The position numbers and the translations under genes are program-made. 64,000 bases of DNA, taken from positions 4,461,501 to 4,525,500 of the forward strand of contig NZ_CP155559.1 in the NCBI RefSeq assembly GCF_022095615.2, written 5' to 3'. The first letter of the stretch is position 1. Every line of letters begins with the position of its first letter. Shown here in pieces: positions 25,823 to 35,037 of the stretch. This DNA is from Bacillus thuringiensis. Lineage in GTDB: Bacteria; Bacillota; Bacilli; Bacillales; Bacillaceae_G. A model generated the notes under the pieces. The model searched no databases and was not told where the DNA came from. It was given only the letters and a program-made list of their open reading frames with translations.

Positions 25823-26626
25823 TTATTTGTTTGTTTTTACTATATTATTGACATGCATTTCAGTAAATGACTGAATATAATTCAAAATTTCATCACGCTC
25901 ATACTCATTTAATAACTCGTGATAACAATTCGGCCATTCTTTATAAGCCTTATCACTCATTTTAACATTATCAAACCATGTACGGACACGTATTTTATCT
26001 ACAAGTTTATCCTCACATGCCTGCATTAGCAAGAGCGGAACATCTGGAAATTTATCTATTTTCTCATGAGCAATCTCGATAGACTTAATCAACTCACTAT
26101 ACCAACGTACTGATACTTTGCGCAAGAACAATGAATCATTTTCCATCGCATCTCTCACTTCATGATTGCGAGTTGACATTTCTACAGTGAGATTTGTTGC
26201 AAATTGTAACTTCGGGGCAACGACATTTAATATTTTCGAAGCAGCACGCAGCGGAGCGGAAGGTGCAGCTAATACTCCTAAACAAGGCGAACTTAGTACA
26301 ATCCCATCTATGTCCTCTCTTTTCGTTTCTTGCATCATACGAATAACGACAAGTCCTCCCATACTATGACCAAATAAAAAAATGGGCAATCTATACTTTC
26401 TTGCTTCTTTCACCCATAACTTTATTTCCTCTATGTATTCATCAAATGAATCGATATGTCCTCTATTTCTTGAAGTTGTTCCGTGTGCTGGAAGATCGCC
26501 CATAACGACGTGATAACCGATATGATTCCACATTTCTGCAACCGCTTCATAACGCCCGTGATATTCCATAGCACCATGCACGATAATAATGACAGCTTTC
26601 GCTTCTTCCGCTTCATAGTTCCACAT
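25823..26626 (-). CDS. ytpA: YtpA-like lysophospholipase / alpha-beta hydrolase
   Basis: A 267-aa monoacylglycerol-lipase-like hydrolase (Hydrolase_4). The nucleophile serine is in LFGHSMGGLVVIR, the oxyanion part in IIVHGAMEYHGRY, the acid in MQACEDKLVD and the His in YHELLNE. In B. subtilis YtpA acts as a phospholipase linked to the lysophospholipid antibiotic bacilysocin. ATG 26626 lies six bases from GGAGGAG and begins MWNYEAEE. A longer frame up to 26668 lacks a ribosome site. It is transcribed ahead of ytpB and is divergent from ytoA. Confidence 0.88.
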   Translation of the reverse strand: MWNYEAEEAKAVIIIVHGAMEYHGRYEAVAEMWNHIGYHVVMGDLPAHGTTSRNRGHIDSFDEYIEEIKLWVKEARKYRLPIFLFGHSMGGLVVIRMMQETKREDIDGIVLSSPCLGVLAAPSAPLRAASKILNVVAPKLQFATNLTVEMSTRNHEVRDAMENDSLFLRKVSVRWYSELIKSIEIAHEKIDKFPDVPLLLMQACEDKLVDKIRVRTWFDNVKMSDKAYKEWPNCYHELLNEYERDEILNYIQSFTEMHVNNIVKTNK

Positions 26627-26700
26627 ACGAAACTCCTCCATTTCACTCTTTTTCATAATTTGATACACTAAAACTAGTCTCTAGGAAAGGAAGGCTTTAC

Positions 26701-27213
26701 ATGATATATCCTTACAAAGAAAAAAATCCGAAAATTGCGAGTAGTGCCTTTATCGCTGACTATGTTACCATTACAGGTGATGTGAAAATTGGCGAGGAAT
26801 CAAGTATTTGGTTTAATACAGTCATCCGTGGTGATGTATCACCGACAATAATTGGTGACAGAGTAAATGTACAAGATCAATGTACACTCCACCAAAGCCC
26901 GCAGTATCCTCTTATTTTAGAAGACGACGTTACAGTTGGGCATCAAGTTATTTTACATAGCTGTCATATTAAAAAAGATGCTTTAATTGGAATGGGTTCT
27001 ATTATATTAGATGGTGCTGAAATTGGTGAAGGAGCCTTTATCGGTGCTGGAAGCCTCGTTTCACAAGGAAAGAAAATCCCACCAAATACGTTAGCTTTCG
27101 GTCGTCCTGCGAAAGTCGTTCGTGAATTAACAGAGGAAGACCGCAAAGACATGGAACGAATTCGCACACAATATGTTGAAAAAGGTCAGTACTATAAATC
27201 ATTACAAAAATAA
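26701..27213 (+). CDS. ytoA: YtoA-like gamma-carbonic-anhydrase-fold hexapeptide protein
   Basis: A 170-aa left-handed beta-helix protein built of hexapeptide repeats (VTITGDVKIGEESSIW, IGDRVNVQDQ, then VTVGHQVILHSC). The Zn-binding histidines of the gamma-CA fold are at the expected places: one in CTLHQS and two in VGHQVILHSCHI. The family includes YrdA, PaaY and CaiE homologues, and catalysis is not certain. B. subtilis has the gene beside ytpA. AAGGAAGG lies six bases before ATG 26701. Confidence 0.9.
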   Translation: MIYPYKEKNPKIASSAFIADYVTITGDVKIGEESSIWFNTVIRGDVSPTIIGDRVNVQDQCTLHQSPQYPLILEDDVTVGHQVILHSCHIKKDALIGMGSIILDGAEIGEGAFIGAGSLVSQGKKIPPNTLAFGRPAKVVRELTEEDRKDMERIRTQYVEKGQYYKSLQK

Positions 27214-27220
27214 TTTTACT

Positions 27221-27248
27221 GCTGCCATAAGATTGGCAGCTTTTTTTA
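27221..27248 (+). terminator. Intrinsic terminator of ytoA
   Basis: GCTGCCA (27221-27227) pairs with TGGCAGC (27234-27240), followed by seven T. Confidence 0.85.
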
Positions 27249-27415
27249 TAAAATGAAACTTTAATCAGTGGGGGCTTTGTTCATCCCCCACTGATTATTA
27301 GCCTTCACCAATCGGGCGTTTACGAGCAGCAGGGCTCCCGCCTAACTTTTTTTGCTCCAGCCGAACTTTGAGGTGGGAGTCTCACTGTCCGTTAATGCGA
27401 GATAAAAAACTAACT
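27248..27415. repeat. Structured intergenic element resembling a Bacillus cereus bcr repeat
   Basis: About 165 bp with two strong hairpins and no reading frame. The first is TAATCAGTGGGG (27262-27273) with CCCCACTGATTA (27286-27297), a perfect stem. The second pairs GGCTCCCGCCT near 27334 with AGGTGGGAGTC near 27371. TTTAT and ATAAA-like ends border it. Its GC-rich make-up stands out from flanking AT-rich DNA. Size and structure recall bcr1, the dispersed 155-bp element of this group, but the identity was not verified. Confidence 0.5.
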
Positions 27416-27510
27416 TTTTCTTTACAAAACCTTATTATTCCCTCAATAAAATCTTATTAAAATAGAAGCTAATATCTCCATATATATGTAAACGAGGGAG
27501 GAGAATTTTC

Positions 27511-28044
27511 ATGAAGGTCAGTGGACTGTATAAAATAGAATGTTACATCTTCAAAGGAATTAACCGATACTTTGATCAAAAAACATTAAATATTTTTTTC
27601 AGCAATATTACTCATATCGGTGGTGCTACTTTCTCAATCGCACTCACACTGTTCTTTTTAATTTTTGCAAAAGGGACTTTGCACCAAGCTGCAATTGCAA
27701 CTGCTATTTCGTTAGCAATTAGCCATATTCCTGTGCAAATATTAAAAAGATGGTATCCGCGAAAACGCCCTTATTTAACAATTCAGGATGCGAAATATCC
27801 AGTCCATCCATTAAAAGACCACTCTTTCCCGTCTGGTCATACAACAGCCATTTTCTCTGTCTGTATTCCATTTATGTGCTATAATCCAAGCTTATTTATT
27901 TTTCTATTACCGTTAGCATTATGCGTCGGTATTTCTCGCATTTATTTAGGGCTTCACTATCCGTCTGATGTATTCGTCGGTATGTGCCTCGGCACTTGCT
28001 CTGGCATCATCTCTTTTTATCAATTCATCCCACTTTTCACATAA
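27511..28044 (+). CDS. PAP2-family membrane phosphatase (undecaprenyl-diphosphatase-like)
   Basis: A 177-aa membrane phosphatase with all three PAP2 motifs: KRWYPRKRP, then HSFPSGHTTAIFS and SRIYLGLHYPSDVFVG, which contain the catalytic His/Arg/Asp residues. About five membrane helices place the site at the outer face. BcrC-type enzymes of this size recycle undecaprenyl diphosphate, but phosphatidyl substrates are also possible. The glycosyltransferase gene starts 12 bases downstream, so both probably act on lipid carriers or glycolipids. GGGAGGAG precedes ATG 27511. Confidence 0.88.
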   Translation: MKVSGLYKIECYIFKGINRYFDQKTLNIFFSNITHIGGATFSIALTLFFLIFAKGTLHQAAIATAISLAISHIPVQILKRWYPRKRPYLTIQDAKYPVHPLKDHSFPSGHTTAIFSVCIPFMCYNPSLFIFLLPLALCVGISRIYLGLHYPSDVFVGMCLGTCSGIISFYQFIPLFT

Positions 28045-28056
28045 AGGAGTGATATG

Positions 28057-29199
28057 ATGAGAGTCGCTATTTTTACCGATACTTTTACGCCACAAGTCAA
28101 TGGAGTTGCGAAAACATTAGAACGATTAACACGTTACTTTCAGAAAGAAAAAATCGCCTATTCTGTTTTCGCTCCTCAGCATACAGCTGAAGATAATTTC
28201 GTGGCTAATGTGAATAAGATGAGAAGTATCCCGTTATCAATATTATATCCAGAATGTCGCTTTTCTTTTCCTACTCCGCGCATTAAACGAGAGCTTCTTT
28301 CTTTTAAACCTGATATTATTCACATTGCCACACCTTTCAACATGGGACTGTGTGGATTGTATTATGCAAAAAAGTTAAACATCCCAGTTGTCGGTTCTTA
28401 TCATACTGATTTCGATGCTTATTTACGCTATTATAAAATTGAATTTCTCTCTAATATGCTTTGGAACTATTTAAGATGGTTTCATAGTCATATGCAAAAA
28501 AATTTCGTTCCCTCTCCTGAAACATTACATCAATTAAAAAATAAAGGCTTTCAAGCCCTCTCTATATGGGGACGTGGTGTAGATTGTACACTCTTTCACC
28601 CATCCTACAATACAGTCCTATTCCGAAAAAAATATAATATTACAACGAAGTATGTCCTTTCCTATGTTGGACGGATTGCCCCTGAAAAAGATATTGATAC
28701 GTTGCAAAACCTTATCGTTAAAACAGCGCACATTCGAAACGACATTCATTGGCTTATCGCAGGAGACGGTCCTCTAGCGACAAGTTTTCGTGAAGCTGTT
28801 CCAAAAACAAATGTCACTTTTACTGGATATTTACAAGGCGAGGATTTAGCTGAAGCCTATGCTTGTTCTAACATCATGGTATTTCCATCAGCTACTGAAA
28901 CATTCGGAAATGTCGTACTTGAATCACTTGCATGCGGTACACCTGTCATTGGCGCAAATAGTGGCGGGGTTAAGAATATTATTACAGATGGAAAAACGGG
29001 AGTTCTTTGTTCACCCAAAAATGAGGATTCATTTCTATCATCCATCTATTCTTTATTGCAGAATGAAGAGCAACTTATGCAAATGGGCATAGCGGCTTCG
29101 TCTTATGCTAAAACAAAAAGCTGGGATGAAATCTTTCGTGGCTTACTTGACCAATATGAAACAGTCCTTCAGAACACCACATCAGAATTACTCGCTTAA
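28057..29199 (+). CDS. GT4-family glycosyltransferase
   Basis: A 380-aa GT-B glycosyltransferase. The N-terminus IFTDTFTPQVNGVAKTLERL matches GT4 enzymes of the MgtA/SQD2/PimB type. The donor half has VGRIAPEKDIDTL, GDGPL and the ExxxxxxxE pattern (SATETFGNVVLESLACGTPVI). It should transfer a hexose from a nucleotide sugar to a lipid acceptor at the membrane face. The neighbouring PAP2 gene supports a lipid-linked role. ATG 28057 is preferred to ATG 28054 because AAGGAGTG is too close to the latter. A hairpin terminator follows. Confidence 0.88.
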   Translation: MRVAIFTDTFTPQVNGVAKTLERLTRYFQKEKIAYSVFAPQHTAEDNFVANVNKMRSIPLSILYPECRFSFPTPRIKRELLSFKPDIIHIATPFNMGLCGLYYAKKLNIPVVGSYHTDFDAYLRYYKIEFLSNMLWNYLRWFHSHMQKNFVPSPETLHQLKNKGFQALSIWGRGVDCTLFHPSYNTVLFRKKYNITTKYVLSYVGRIAPEKDIDTLQNLIVKTAHIRNDIHWLIAGDGPLATSFREAVPKTNVTFTGYLQGEDLAEAYACSNIMVFPSATETFGNVVLESLACGTPVIGANSGGVKNIITDGKTGVLCSPKNEDSFLSSIYSLLQNEEQLMQMGIAASSYAKTKSWDEIFRGLLDQYETVLQNTTSELLA

Positions 29200-29205
29200 A
29201 CAGAA

Positions 29206-29236
29206 AAACTCCCTTCAAAGAACGAAGGGAGTTTAT
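29206..29236 (+). terminator. Intrinsic terminator of the PAP2/GT4 pair
   Basis: AAACTCCCTTC (from 29206) pairs with GAAGGGAGTTT (29224-29234). Confidence 0.85.
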
Positions 29237-29481
29237 TACATGGTCATAAATTTTAGTTTAATAAATGATACATAAGGTTAAATATTGCATTATTTCTATA
29301 TTCATTATAACAAAAATAAACATAACTAAACAGACTTGTAATAAAAACCCATAAAAATTAATATATGGTTATACAGTATTTTTTACTGTATGGTGATTTT
29401 AAGAAATTCCCCTTAAAATCAACTTACTCACATATCTTTATACAGTAATTGTTCCCCAATTTCTGTATATCAAAAGACCTT

Positions 29482-30084
29482 TCATTCATTTGAAAGGTCT
29501 TTTTGAGCCTGCACATATTCTTCTTTCGTATTCACATTTATAAACCACTCTGCGTTCGCTTGTACATCTTCACCGGCAACATATTTCACATTACATTGTG
29601 ATAAAAGCTGGCCCATACTTCTTTTTTCTTCCTGAAGTAAAGCGTAAATCTTTTCTTTCACGCGGTTATGATACGCCGCAAGTAACGGTTGTTTTCTTCC
29701 ATTAATAATAGGTACAATCGCATCATATTCATTACTCGTTTGCTCTAGTAAAATGGTAAACCATTCTTGCGAAACATTTGGCGCATCGCAAGGCATAATA
29801 GCGTACCAATCTGCTTCTATATATTCCATTCCTGATACAATTCCAGCAAGTGGGCCATTTCCTTTATAATGCGGAATATCTTCTATAACAGGAACTTGTA
29901 CGAATTGCTCTACTCGCTCTTTTATATCGGAGTTACTAATGACCACAACTTCTTGTAACGCAGTTGTCATCACTTTCACAATATGCTCAATAAAAGTACT
30001 ATCTTGCCAGCTCGCTAACGCTTTCGGTTCACCGAATCGACTCGACATACCGCCTGCTAATACAATTCCAGCCCACTTACTCAT
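29482..30084 (-). CDS. mobA: Molybdenum cofactor guanylyltransferase MobA
   Basis: A 200-aa nucleotidyltransferase that joins GMP to molybdopterin. The N-terminal nucleotide-binding motif [15 protein letters not shown] (residues 9-23) and PCDAP (about residue 98, metal-binding) are clear, and GPLAGI is the family's GPLxGI. Its ATG overlaps the moaB stop by 4 bases (ATGA). A hairpin AAAAGACCTTTC against GAAAGGTCTTTT overlaps its last codons and serves as terminator. The rest of the Mo-cofactor pathway is not in the window. Confidence 0.93.
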   Translation of the reverse strand: MSKWAGIVLAGGMSSRFGEPKALASWQDSTFIEHIVKVMTTALQEVVVISNSDIKERVEQFVQVPVIEDIPHYKGNGPLAGIVSGMEYIEADWYAIMPCDAPNVSQEWFTILLEQTSNEYDAIVPIINGRKQPLLAAYHNRVKEKIYALLQEEKRSMGQLLSQCNVKYVAGEDVQANAEWFINVNTKEEYVQAQKDLSNE

Positions 30085-30590
30085 TGGCGATGTAGCTCAA
30101 ATGTAATATGACCTAATTCCGGTAAAATTAATTTATTCATCGCAAGGCGAACTGCGCCGCTAGACCCTGGCATGGAAAAGACTACTTTGCGCCCAATTGT
30201 ACCACCAATTGCTCTACTTAACATTGCGCTACTTCCGATATCTTCTAAATAACTAATCATGCGGAACAACTCACCAAATCCAACGATTTCTTTATCTAAC
30301 AGCGCTGATACTGCTTCAATTGTCACATCACGTTTCGTAATACCAGTACCGCCATTTGTTAACACGACATCAACATCTTCTCTATGATAACCAGCTAACA
30401 CCGCTTGCTGAATACTTTCTTTATCATCTTTTACAATTTCATAAGAAGTTACTGTATGTCCTGCTTCTTTTAACAATTCATGTAATAGTTGTCCGCTCTT
30501 ATCTGTTTCTTCCGTACGTGTATCGGAAATTGTTACGATCTTGCAACGCACTTCTTTTGGCGCTTGTTTCTTATGTTCAGTTACGCTCAT
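30081..30590 (-). CDS. moaB: Molybdopterin biosynthesis protein MoaB/MogA
   Basis: A 169-aa MoaB-family protein with the molybdopterin-binding signature [13 protein letters not shown] and the C-terminal [15 protein letters not shown] loop. The related MogA adenylylates molybdopterin. The start ATG 30590 (MSVTEHKK) follows GGAAAGAT. A longer frame reaching 30749 is rejected because its N-terminus is unlike the family. mobA follows with a 4-base overlap. Confidence 0.93.
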   Translation of the reverse strand: MSVTEHKKQAPKEVRCKIVTISDTRTEETDKSGQLLHELLKEAGHTVTSYEIVKDDKESIQQAVLAGYHREDVDVVLTNGGTGITKRDVTIEAVSALLDKEIVGFGELFRMISYLEDIGSSAMLSRAIGGTIGRKVVFSMPGSSGAVRLAMNKLILPELGHITFELHRQ

Positions 30591-30844
30591 TTTTTCATCT
30601 TTCCTTTCCTCAAGGCTTTTCTTCATTTTATCATACATATCTTTACACAATTTTGTATGAAGCTGACGATGCATCATGATACAATATAAGTATAATAATC
30701 CACAAAAAGGAAAATGAAAACATCCTTTCTTATCCCCCCTAGACTTCACATCATTAGCTAACCTTTAACTTTTCTTATATTTTCTACATAGTAGAGTTCA
30801 GTTTTTAAAATTGCACTACCAAATAAATCGGAGGTATACATCTT

Positions 30845-31024
30845 ATGGAACTTTATAAAAAATTAACAACAACATTCATCCTCTTATTCGTCGCTTCCAT
30901 TACTGTCGGTTTTTCGCTAAAAGGCGCGATTCCATATGCTACATTAATAAGCATTATATTCGCAACACTCTTTTTACTATGTAGTGCATTGTGCGCAGGA
31001 AAAGCACGTCAGATAAAGGAATGA
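30845..31024 (+). CDS. Small membrane protein (59 aa), unknown
   Basis: Reads MELYKKLTTTF and then two hydrophobic segments (about residues 9-24 and 30-51), ending AGKARQIKE. It is too short to assign to a family. GGAGG lies ten bases before ATG 30845. The stop touches the TTG/ATG area of the next gene (ATG 31031), so they are probably co-transcribed. Confidence 0.55.
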   Translation: MELYKKLTTTFILLFVASITVGFSLKGAIPYATLISIIFATLFLLCSALCAGKARQIKE

Positions 31025-31030
31025 TTGCAT

Positions 31031-31375
31031 ATGTTCCGTAAGAAACCGACAATTTGTAAATCATGTAAAAAGGAAATACAAACGTATGAAAAAGCATGGA
31101 TTCATATGCCATTTCCGGCAAGCGGAATGACGAATATGAAAAAGTATATTGAGCTAGACGGAGAAGTGTATTGCAACTCATGCATCCAAATCATAAATAA
31201 AAAAAGCTTTGCGCTCACCGCGCAAAGCTTTTTTTCATATATTATAGACCAGCTTGCTCTTTTAAAGCTGCAGCTTTGTCTGTACGTTCCCATGATAGAT
31301 CTACATCAGTACGTCCGAAGTGGCCGTAAGCTGCTGTTTGTTTGTAAATTGGGCGACGTAAGTCTAGCATTTTAA
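31031..31375 (+). CDS. CxxC zinc-ribbon-like small protein running antisense into metK
   Basis: A 114-aa reading frame beginning [16 protein letters not shown]. Residues 9-12 (CKSC) and about 49-52 (CNSC) form two CxxC pairs, a likely zinc or cluster knuckle. Up to about residue 58 the protein looks genuine. It then has no stop and crosses the metK terminator, continuing 134 bases antisense to the metK 3' end, where its sequence becomes hydrophobic and unlike a designed domain. The real end may be longer or shorter in relatives. AAAGGA lies ten bases upstream. Confidence 0.5.
   Translation: MFRKKPTICKSCKKEIQTYEKAWIHMPFPASGMTNMKKYIELDGEVYCNSCIQIINKKSFALTAQSFFSYIIDQLALLKLQLCLYVPMIDLHQYVRSGRKLLFVCKLGDVSLAF
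31201..31233 (-). terminator. Intrinsic terminator of metK
   Basis: AAAAAGCTTTGCG (31201-31213) pairs perfectly with CGCAAAGCTTTTT (31221-31233). It is also inside the frame of the small plus-strand gene. Confidence 0.9.
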
Positions 31376-32441
31376 TAATACCAGCTGGGCGAAGATCGAA
31401 GTTGTTACGAACTAGTTCTACTAGTACGTCTTCAGATACTTTACCAGTGCCGAATGTATCAACTGAAATTGATACTGGTTGTGCTACACCAATTGCGTAT
31501 GCAAGTTGTACTTCTGCTTTATCAGCAAGACCAGCTGCTACGATGTTTTTCGCAACATAACGAGCTGCATATGCTGCAGAGCGGTCAACTTTTGTTGCAT
31601 CTTTACCAGAGAATGCACCGCCGCCGTGGCGAGCGTATCCACCATAAGTATCAACGATGATTTTACGTCCTGTTAAACCAGCATCACCTTGTGGTCCACC
31701 AATTACGAAGCGGCCAGTTGGGTTAATGAAGAATTTCGTTTCTCCATCCATTAATTCTGCTGGAACTACAGCTTTAATTACATGCTCTTTTAAATCGCGA
31801 TCGATTTCTTCCCATGTAACATCTGGATGATGCTGTGTAGAAATTACGATTGTATCTACACGTACAGGTTTACCATTTTCATCATACTCAACTGTAACTT
31901 GCGTTTTTCCATCCGGACGTAAGTATGATAATGTGTCATCTTTACGTACTTCAGTTAAACGGCGAGCTAATTTGTGAGCAAGCGAGATTGGAAGTGGCAT
32001 TAATTCTTGTGTTTCATTACATGCGAAGCCAAACATTAAACCTTGGTCTCCTGCACCAATTGCCTCAATCTCAGCGTCAGTCATTAGACCTTCGCGTGCT
32101 TCTAGCGCTTGGTCAACACCCATAGCGATGTCAGCAGATTGCTCATCGATAGATGTTAAAACTGCACAAGTTTCTGCATCGAATCCGTATTTTGCGCGTG
32201 TGTAACCAATGCCTTGAATTGTTTCACGAACGATTTTTGGAATATCTACGTAAGTAGAAGTCGTAATTTCCCCCGCTACCAATACTAAACCAGTTGTTAC
32301 AGTTGTTTCACAAGCTACACGTGCATTAGCGTCCTTTGATAAGATCGCATCTAAAATTGAATCAGAAATTTGGTCACAAATTTTATCTGGATGTCCTTCA
32401 GTTACAGACTCAGATGTGAACAGATGACGTTTTTTTGTCAT
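31242..32441 (-). CDS. metK: S-adenosylmethionine synthetase
   Basis: A 399-aa enzyme making SAM from methionine and ATP. It has the signatures [12 protein letters not shown] (residues about 117-128), [16 protein letters not shown] and the N-terminal [15 protein letters not shown] loop. Length equals the family norm. It is controlled by a SAM-I riboswitch in its leader, which closes a feedback loop on SAM. GGGAGGTTTACC precedes ATG 32441. pckA lies divergent upstream, as in B. subtilis. Confidence 0.98.
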   Translation of the reverse strand: MTKKRHLFTSESVTEGHPDKICDQISDSILDAILSKDANARVACETTVTTGLVLVAGEITTSTYVDIPKIVRETIQGIGYTRAKYGFDAETCAVLTSIDEQSADIAMGVDQALEAREGLMTDAEIEAIGAGDQGLMFGFACNETQELMPLPISLAHKLARRLTEVRKDDTLSYLRPDGKTQVTVEYDENGKPVRVDTIVISTQHHPDVTWEEIDRDLKEHVIKAVVPAELMDGETKFFINPTGRFVIGGPQGDAGLTGRKIIVDTYGGYARHGGGAFSGKDATKVDRSAAYAARYVAKNIVAAGLADKAEVQLAYAIGVAQPVSISVDTFGTGKVSEDVLVELVRNNFDLRPAGIIKMLDLRRPIYKQTAAYGHFGRTDVDLSWERTDKAAALKEQAGL

Positions 32442-32540
32442 GTGGTAAACCTCCCTACAGTAATTGTATATATTGTACGGAACTCATCCTTAATTTGCCA
32501 CAAACTGCGACATACATTTATTCTCCCACACAAGCATACA

Positions 32541-32577
32541 GAAAAACCTTTCCTACTTTACATAGAGGAAAGGTTTA
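32541..32577 (-). terminator. Riboswitch-controlled attenuator terminator in the metK leader
   Basis: AAACCTTTCCT (32544-32554) pairs with AGGAAAGGTTT (32566-32576). On the minus strand a T run follows, 100 bases before the metK start. Confidence 0.85.
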
Positions 32578-32610
32578 ATTTGCTACTTGCATACTGCTTT
32601 TTGCCCTTTG

Positions 32611-32733
32611 CTCTTATCGTTCGAGACCGTTAGCCTCGCACAGGTTTTAGCACCTATTCACCTGTATTTACCACTACAAGTGAGGTTGCTGGGCTTCATC
32701 GGGCCTGTCCCTCCGCCAGCTCGGGATAAGAGA
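32611..32733 (-). ncRNA. SAM-I riboswitch (S box) upstream of metK
   Basis: On the minus strand it opens with CTCTTATCCCGAGCTGGCGG, then AGGGAC and GATGAAGCCCAGCAACCT, and closes with the matching CGATAAGAG. This is the classical four-way S-box aptamer. Bound SAM should let the terminator at 32541-32577 form and switch metK off. Confidence 0.97.
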
Positions 32734-32749
32734 GTATCCGTCCCAACCT

Positions 32750-32778
32750 ATACTAAAGAAATGATATTCATTTGTCAA
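32750..32778 (-). promoter_or_regulatory. Sigma-A promoter of metK
   Basis: On the minus strand TTGACA (32778-32773) and TAGTAT (32755-32750) are separated by 17 bases, just upstream of the SAM riboswitch. Confidence 0.85.
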
Positions 32779-32895
32779 TTAATATTCACATTTTCCTGAA
32801 AGTTTTTCTCAATACGCCTGGAATGAAATATTAATAAGGAAATAATGCATGCACACAAACAAAAAGAAATAAATAGTATACATTATTTATATAAT

Positions 32896-32906
32896 TGTGT
32901 TATACT
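32896..32906 (+). promoter_or_regulatory. Candidate CcpN operator over the pckA -10 region
   Basis: TGTGTTATACT matches the CcpN consensus TRTGHYATAYW at every position and overlaps a TATACT -10 box 55 bases before the pckA start. An inverted, weaker site AGTATACATTA lies at about 32876. CcpN represses pckA under glycolytic conditions in B. subtilis. Confidence 0.45.
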
Positions 32907-32960
32907 CTTGTTGGGGATTACGAGAAATATTTCATTAAATGAAAAGGATGGTATATAAAT

Positions 32961-34547
32961 ATGAGTACTGTGAATGTCCAAATTGGTTTACACGAATTAT
33001 TGAACGGAAGCAATGCACAGATTCAACTAAGTGTTCCGCAATTAGTGGAAAAAGTATTAATGCGAAATGAAGGGAAATTAACTTCTACTGGTGCCGTTTC
33101 TGCTTCAACAGGAAAATATACAGGACGTTCTCCTAAAGATAAATTTATTGTGAAAGAAGCATCGGTTGCTGACAAAATTGCTTGGGGAGCAGTGAATCAA
33201 CCGATTTCTGAAGAACATTTTAATAAATTATATACTAAAGTTTTAGAATACTTAAAAGAAAAAGAAGAGTTATTCGTCTTCAATGGATTTGCAGGCGCTG
33301 ACCGCAATTACCGCCTACCAATTCAAGTTATTAACGAATATGCATGGCACAATTTATTTGTACATCAATTATTCATTCGTCCAACTGAAGAAGAATTAAC
33401 AACTCATGAATCAGAGTTCACAATTGTTTCTGCACCGAATTTCAAAGCAGATCCAGCTGTTGACGGTACAAACTCTGAAGCATTCATTATGGTTTCATTC
33501 GAAAAACGTATCGTACTAATTGGTGGTACAGAATACGCTGGAGAAATGAAAAAATCAATCTTCTCTATTATGAACTTCTTACTACCTGAACAAGATATTC
33601 TTTCTATGCATTGCTCTGCAAACGTAGGTGAAGAAGGCGACGTAGCACTATTCTTCGGTTTATCTGGAACAGGTAAAACGACATTATCTGCTGATCCACA
33701 CCGTAAATTAATCGGTGATGATGAGCATGGTTGGTCTGATAACGGTGTATTCAATATTGAAGGCGGTTGCTACGCAAAATGTGTAAACCTTTCTCACGAG
33801 AAAGAACCACAAATTTTCGACGCAATCAAATTTGGATCTGTTTTAGAAAACGTTATCATTAATAACCAAACGCGTATCGCAGACTATAACGATACTACTT
33901 TAACAGAAAATACTCGTGCTGCATACCCTATGCATGCGATCGACAATATCGTACTGCCAAGTGTTGCTGGACACCCAAATACAATCATTTTCTTAACTGC
34001 TGATGCATCTGGCGTATTGCCTCCAATCAGTAAGTTATCAAAAGAACAAGCTATGTATCATTTCTTAAGTGGTTACACTAGTAAACTAGCAGGAACAGAG
34101 CGCGGCGTTACATCTCCGCAAGCAACATTCTCAACTTGCTTCGGTTCACCATTCTTACCACTTGATGCATCTCGCTATGCTGAAATGCTTGGTGAAAAAA
34201 TCGAGAAACACGATGCGAAAGTATTCTTAGTAAACACTGGCTGGACTGGTGGCGAATACGGCATTGGTAAACGTATGAACTTAGGTTACACTCGTGCAAT
34301 GATTCAAGCAGCATTAAGCGGCGAACTTGCGAAAACTGAAACAGCTAAGCATGACATCTTCGGTCTTGAAGTTCCACTTCACGTACCAGGTGTACCTGAT
34401 GAAGTATTAATGCCTGAACAAACTTGGGCTGATAAAGCTGCTTACAAAGCAAAAGCAATCGAGCTTGCGAGCGAATTCAAAGAGAACTTCAAAAAGTTCG
34501 ACAGCGTTTCGGAAGATATTATTAACTTAGGTGGTCCAATCGCTTAA
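32961..34547 (+). CDS. pckA: ATP-dependent phosphoenolpyruvate carboxykinase
   Basis: A 528-aa PckA that turns oxaloacetate and ATP into PEP for gluconeogenesis. It has the kinase-type loop [16 protein letters not shown] (about residue 234), the GDDEHGW metal-binding segment, and the lid motif [14 protein letters not shown] near 430. Length fits the bacterial ATP form. AAAGGATGG precedes ATG 32961. The promoter overlaps a CcpN-type site. It is divergent from metK. Confidence 0.98.
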   Translation: MSTVNVQIGLHELLNGSNAQIQLSVPQLVEKVLMRNEGKLTSTGAVSASTGKYTGRSPKDKFIVKEASVADKIAWGAVNQPISEEHFNKLYTKVLEYLKEKEELFVFNGFAGADRNYRLPIQVINEYAWHNLFVHQLFIRPTEEELTTHESEFTIVSAPNFKADPAVDGTNSEAFIMVSFEKRIVLIGGTEYAGEMKKSIFSIMNFLLPEQDILSMHCSANVGEEGDVALFFGLSGTGKTTLSADPHRKLIGDDEHGWSDNGVFNIEGGCYAKCVNLSHEKEPQIFDAIKFGSVLENVIINNQTRIADYNDTTLTENTRAAYPMHAIDNIVLPSVAGHPNTIIFLTADASGVLPPISKLSKEQAMYHFLSGYTSKLAGTERGVTSPQATFSTCFGSPFLPLDASRYAEMLGEKIEKHDAKVFLVNTGWTGGEYGIGKRMNLGYTRAMIQAALSGELAKTETAKHDIFGLEVPLHVPGVPDEVLMPEQTWADKAAYKAKAIELASEFKENFKKFDSVSEDIINLGGPIA

Positions 34548-34596
34548 GTACAAACTTTCTGTTGGAATAACCCTTTTACCCATATGAATAAGTGCC

Positions 34597-34656
34597 GTGT
34601 AACCGTAAAGTTTCGCGTACTCACCGACAAAACCCAATGCGGCTTAACGGTTACAC
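34597..34656. repeat. Long-loop inverted repeat after pckA
   Basis: GTGTAACCGT (34597-34606) and ACGGTTACAC (34647-34656) are perfect inverse copies around a 40-base, GC-richer loop. It stands between pckA and its terminator and could be a small element or a fold in the 3' UTR. Confidence 0.5.
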
Positions 34657-34671
34657 ACACTTACATAAAAA

Positions 34672-34704
34672 AGAAGCTTACGTTTTTGACGTAAGCTTCT
34701 TTCT
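34672..34704 (+). terminator. Intrinsic terminator downstream of pckA
   Basis: AGAAGCTTACGT (34672-34683) pairs with ACGTAAGCTTCT (34689-34700), then T-rich. Confidence 0.9.
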
Positions 34705-34839
34705 ATATCTTATATAAAGTACAATTTTAATCTTTTCATCTGTGACTTAGCTCATAAAATTACAGAAAATTCATTTTATAATCATTCGTTTTATAGTTTT
34801 TTGTGGTAAAATTTACATATATAGGAAAGGAAGAGGGCT

Positions 34840-35037
34840 ATGAACAATTTTTCTCGTACAGGAAAAATATTATTCAGTTATGGAGCCATTCAAATGTTTT
34901 GGGGACTTGTGATGCTTAATGTTAATTTCTTTGAGCATACAAGTGAAACGATAAAATACATTATTCTAATTACCGGAATAGTTTGTTGTATTGTATCTAA
35001 CTTTTTTAAAGAGCCTAAGAGTCATACTAATACGTGA
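34840..35037 (+). CDS. Small two-helix membrane protein (65 aa), unknown
   Basis: Two hydrophobic stretches (about residues 8-28 and 38-55) separated by a short acidic loop, with a polar tail KEPKSHTNT. No family is recognised. AAGGAAGAGGG precedes ATG 34840. A weak hairpin (GGAAGCAGAAAC against GTTTCGCTTCC, 35055-35093) may end the transcript. Confidence 0.55.
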   Translation: MNNFSRTGKILFSYGAIQMFWGLVMLNVNFFEHTSETIKYIILITGIVCCIVSNFFKEPKSHTNT

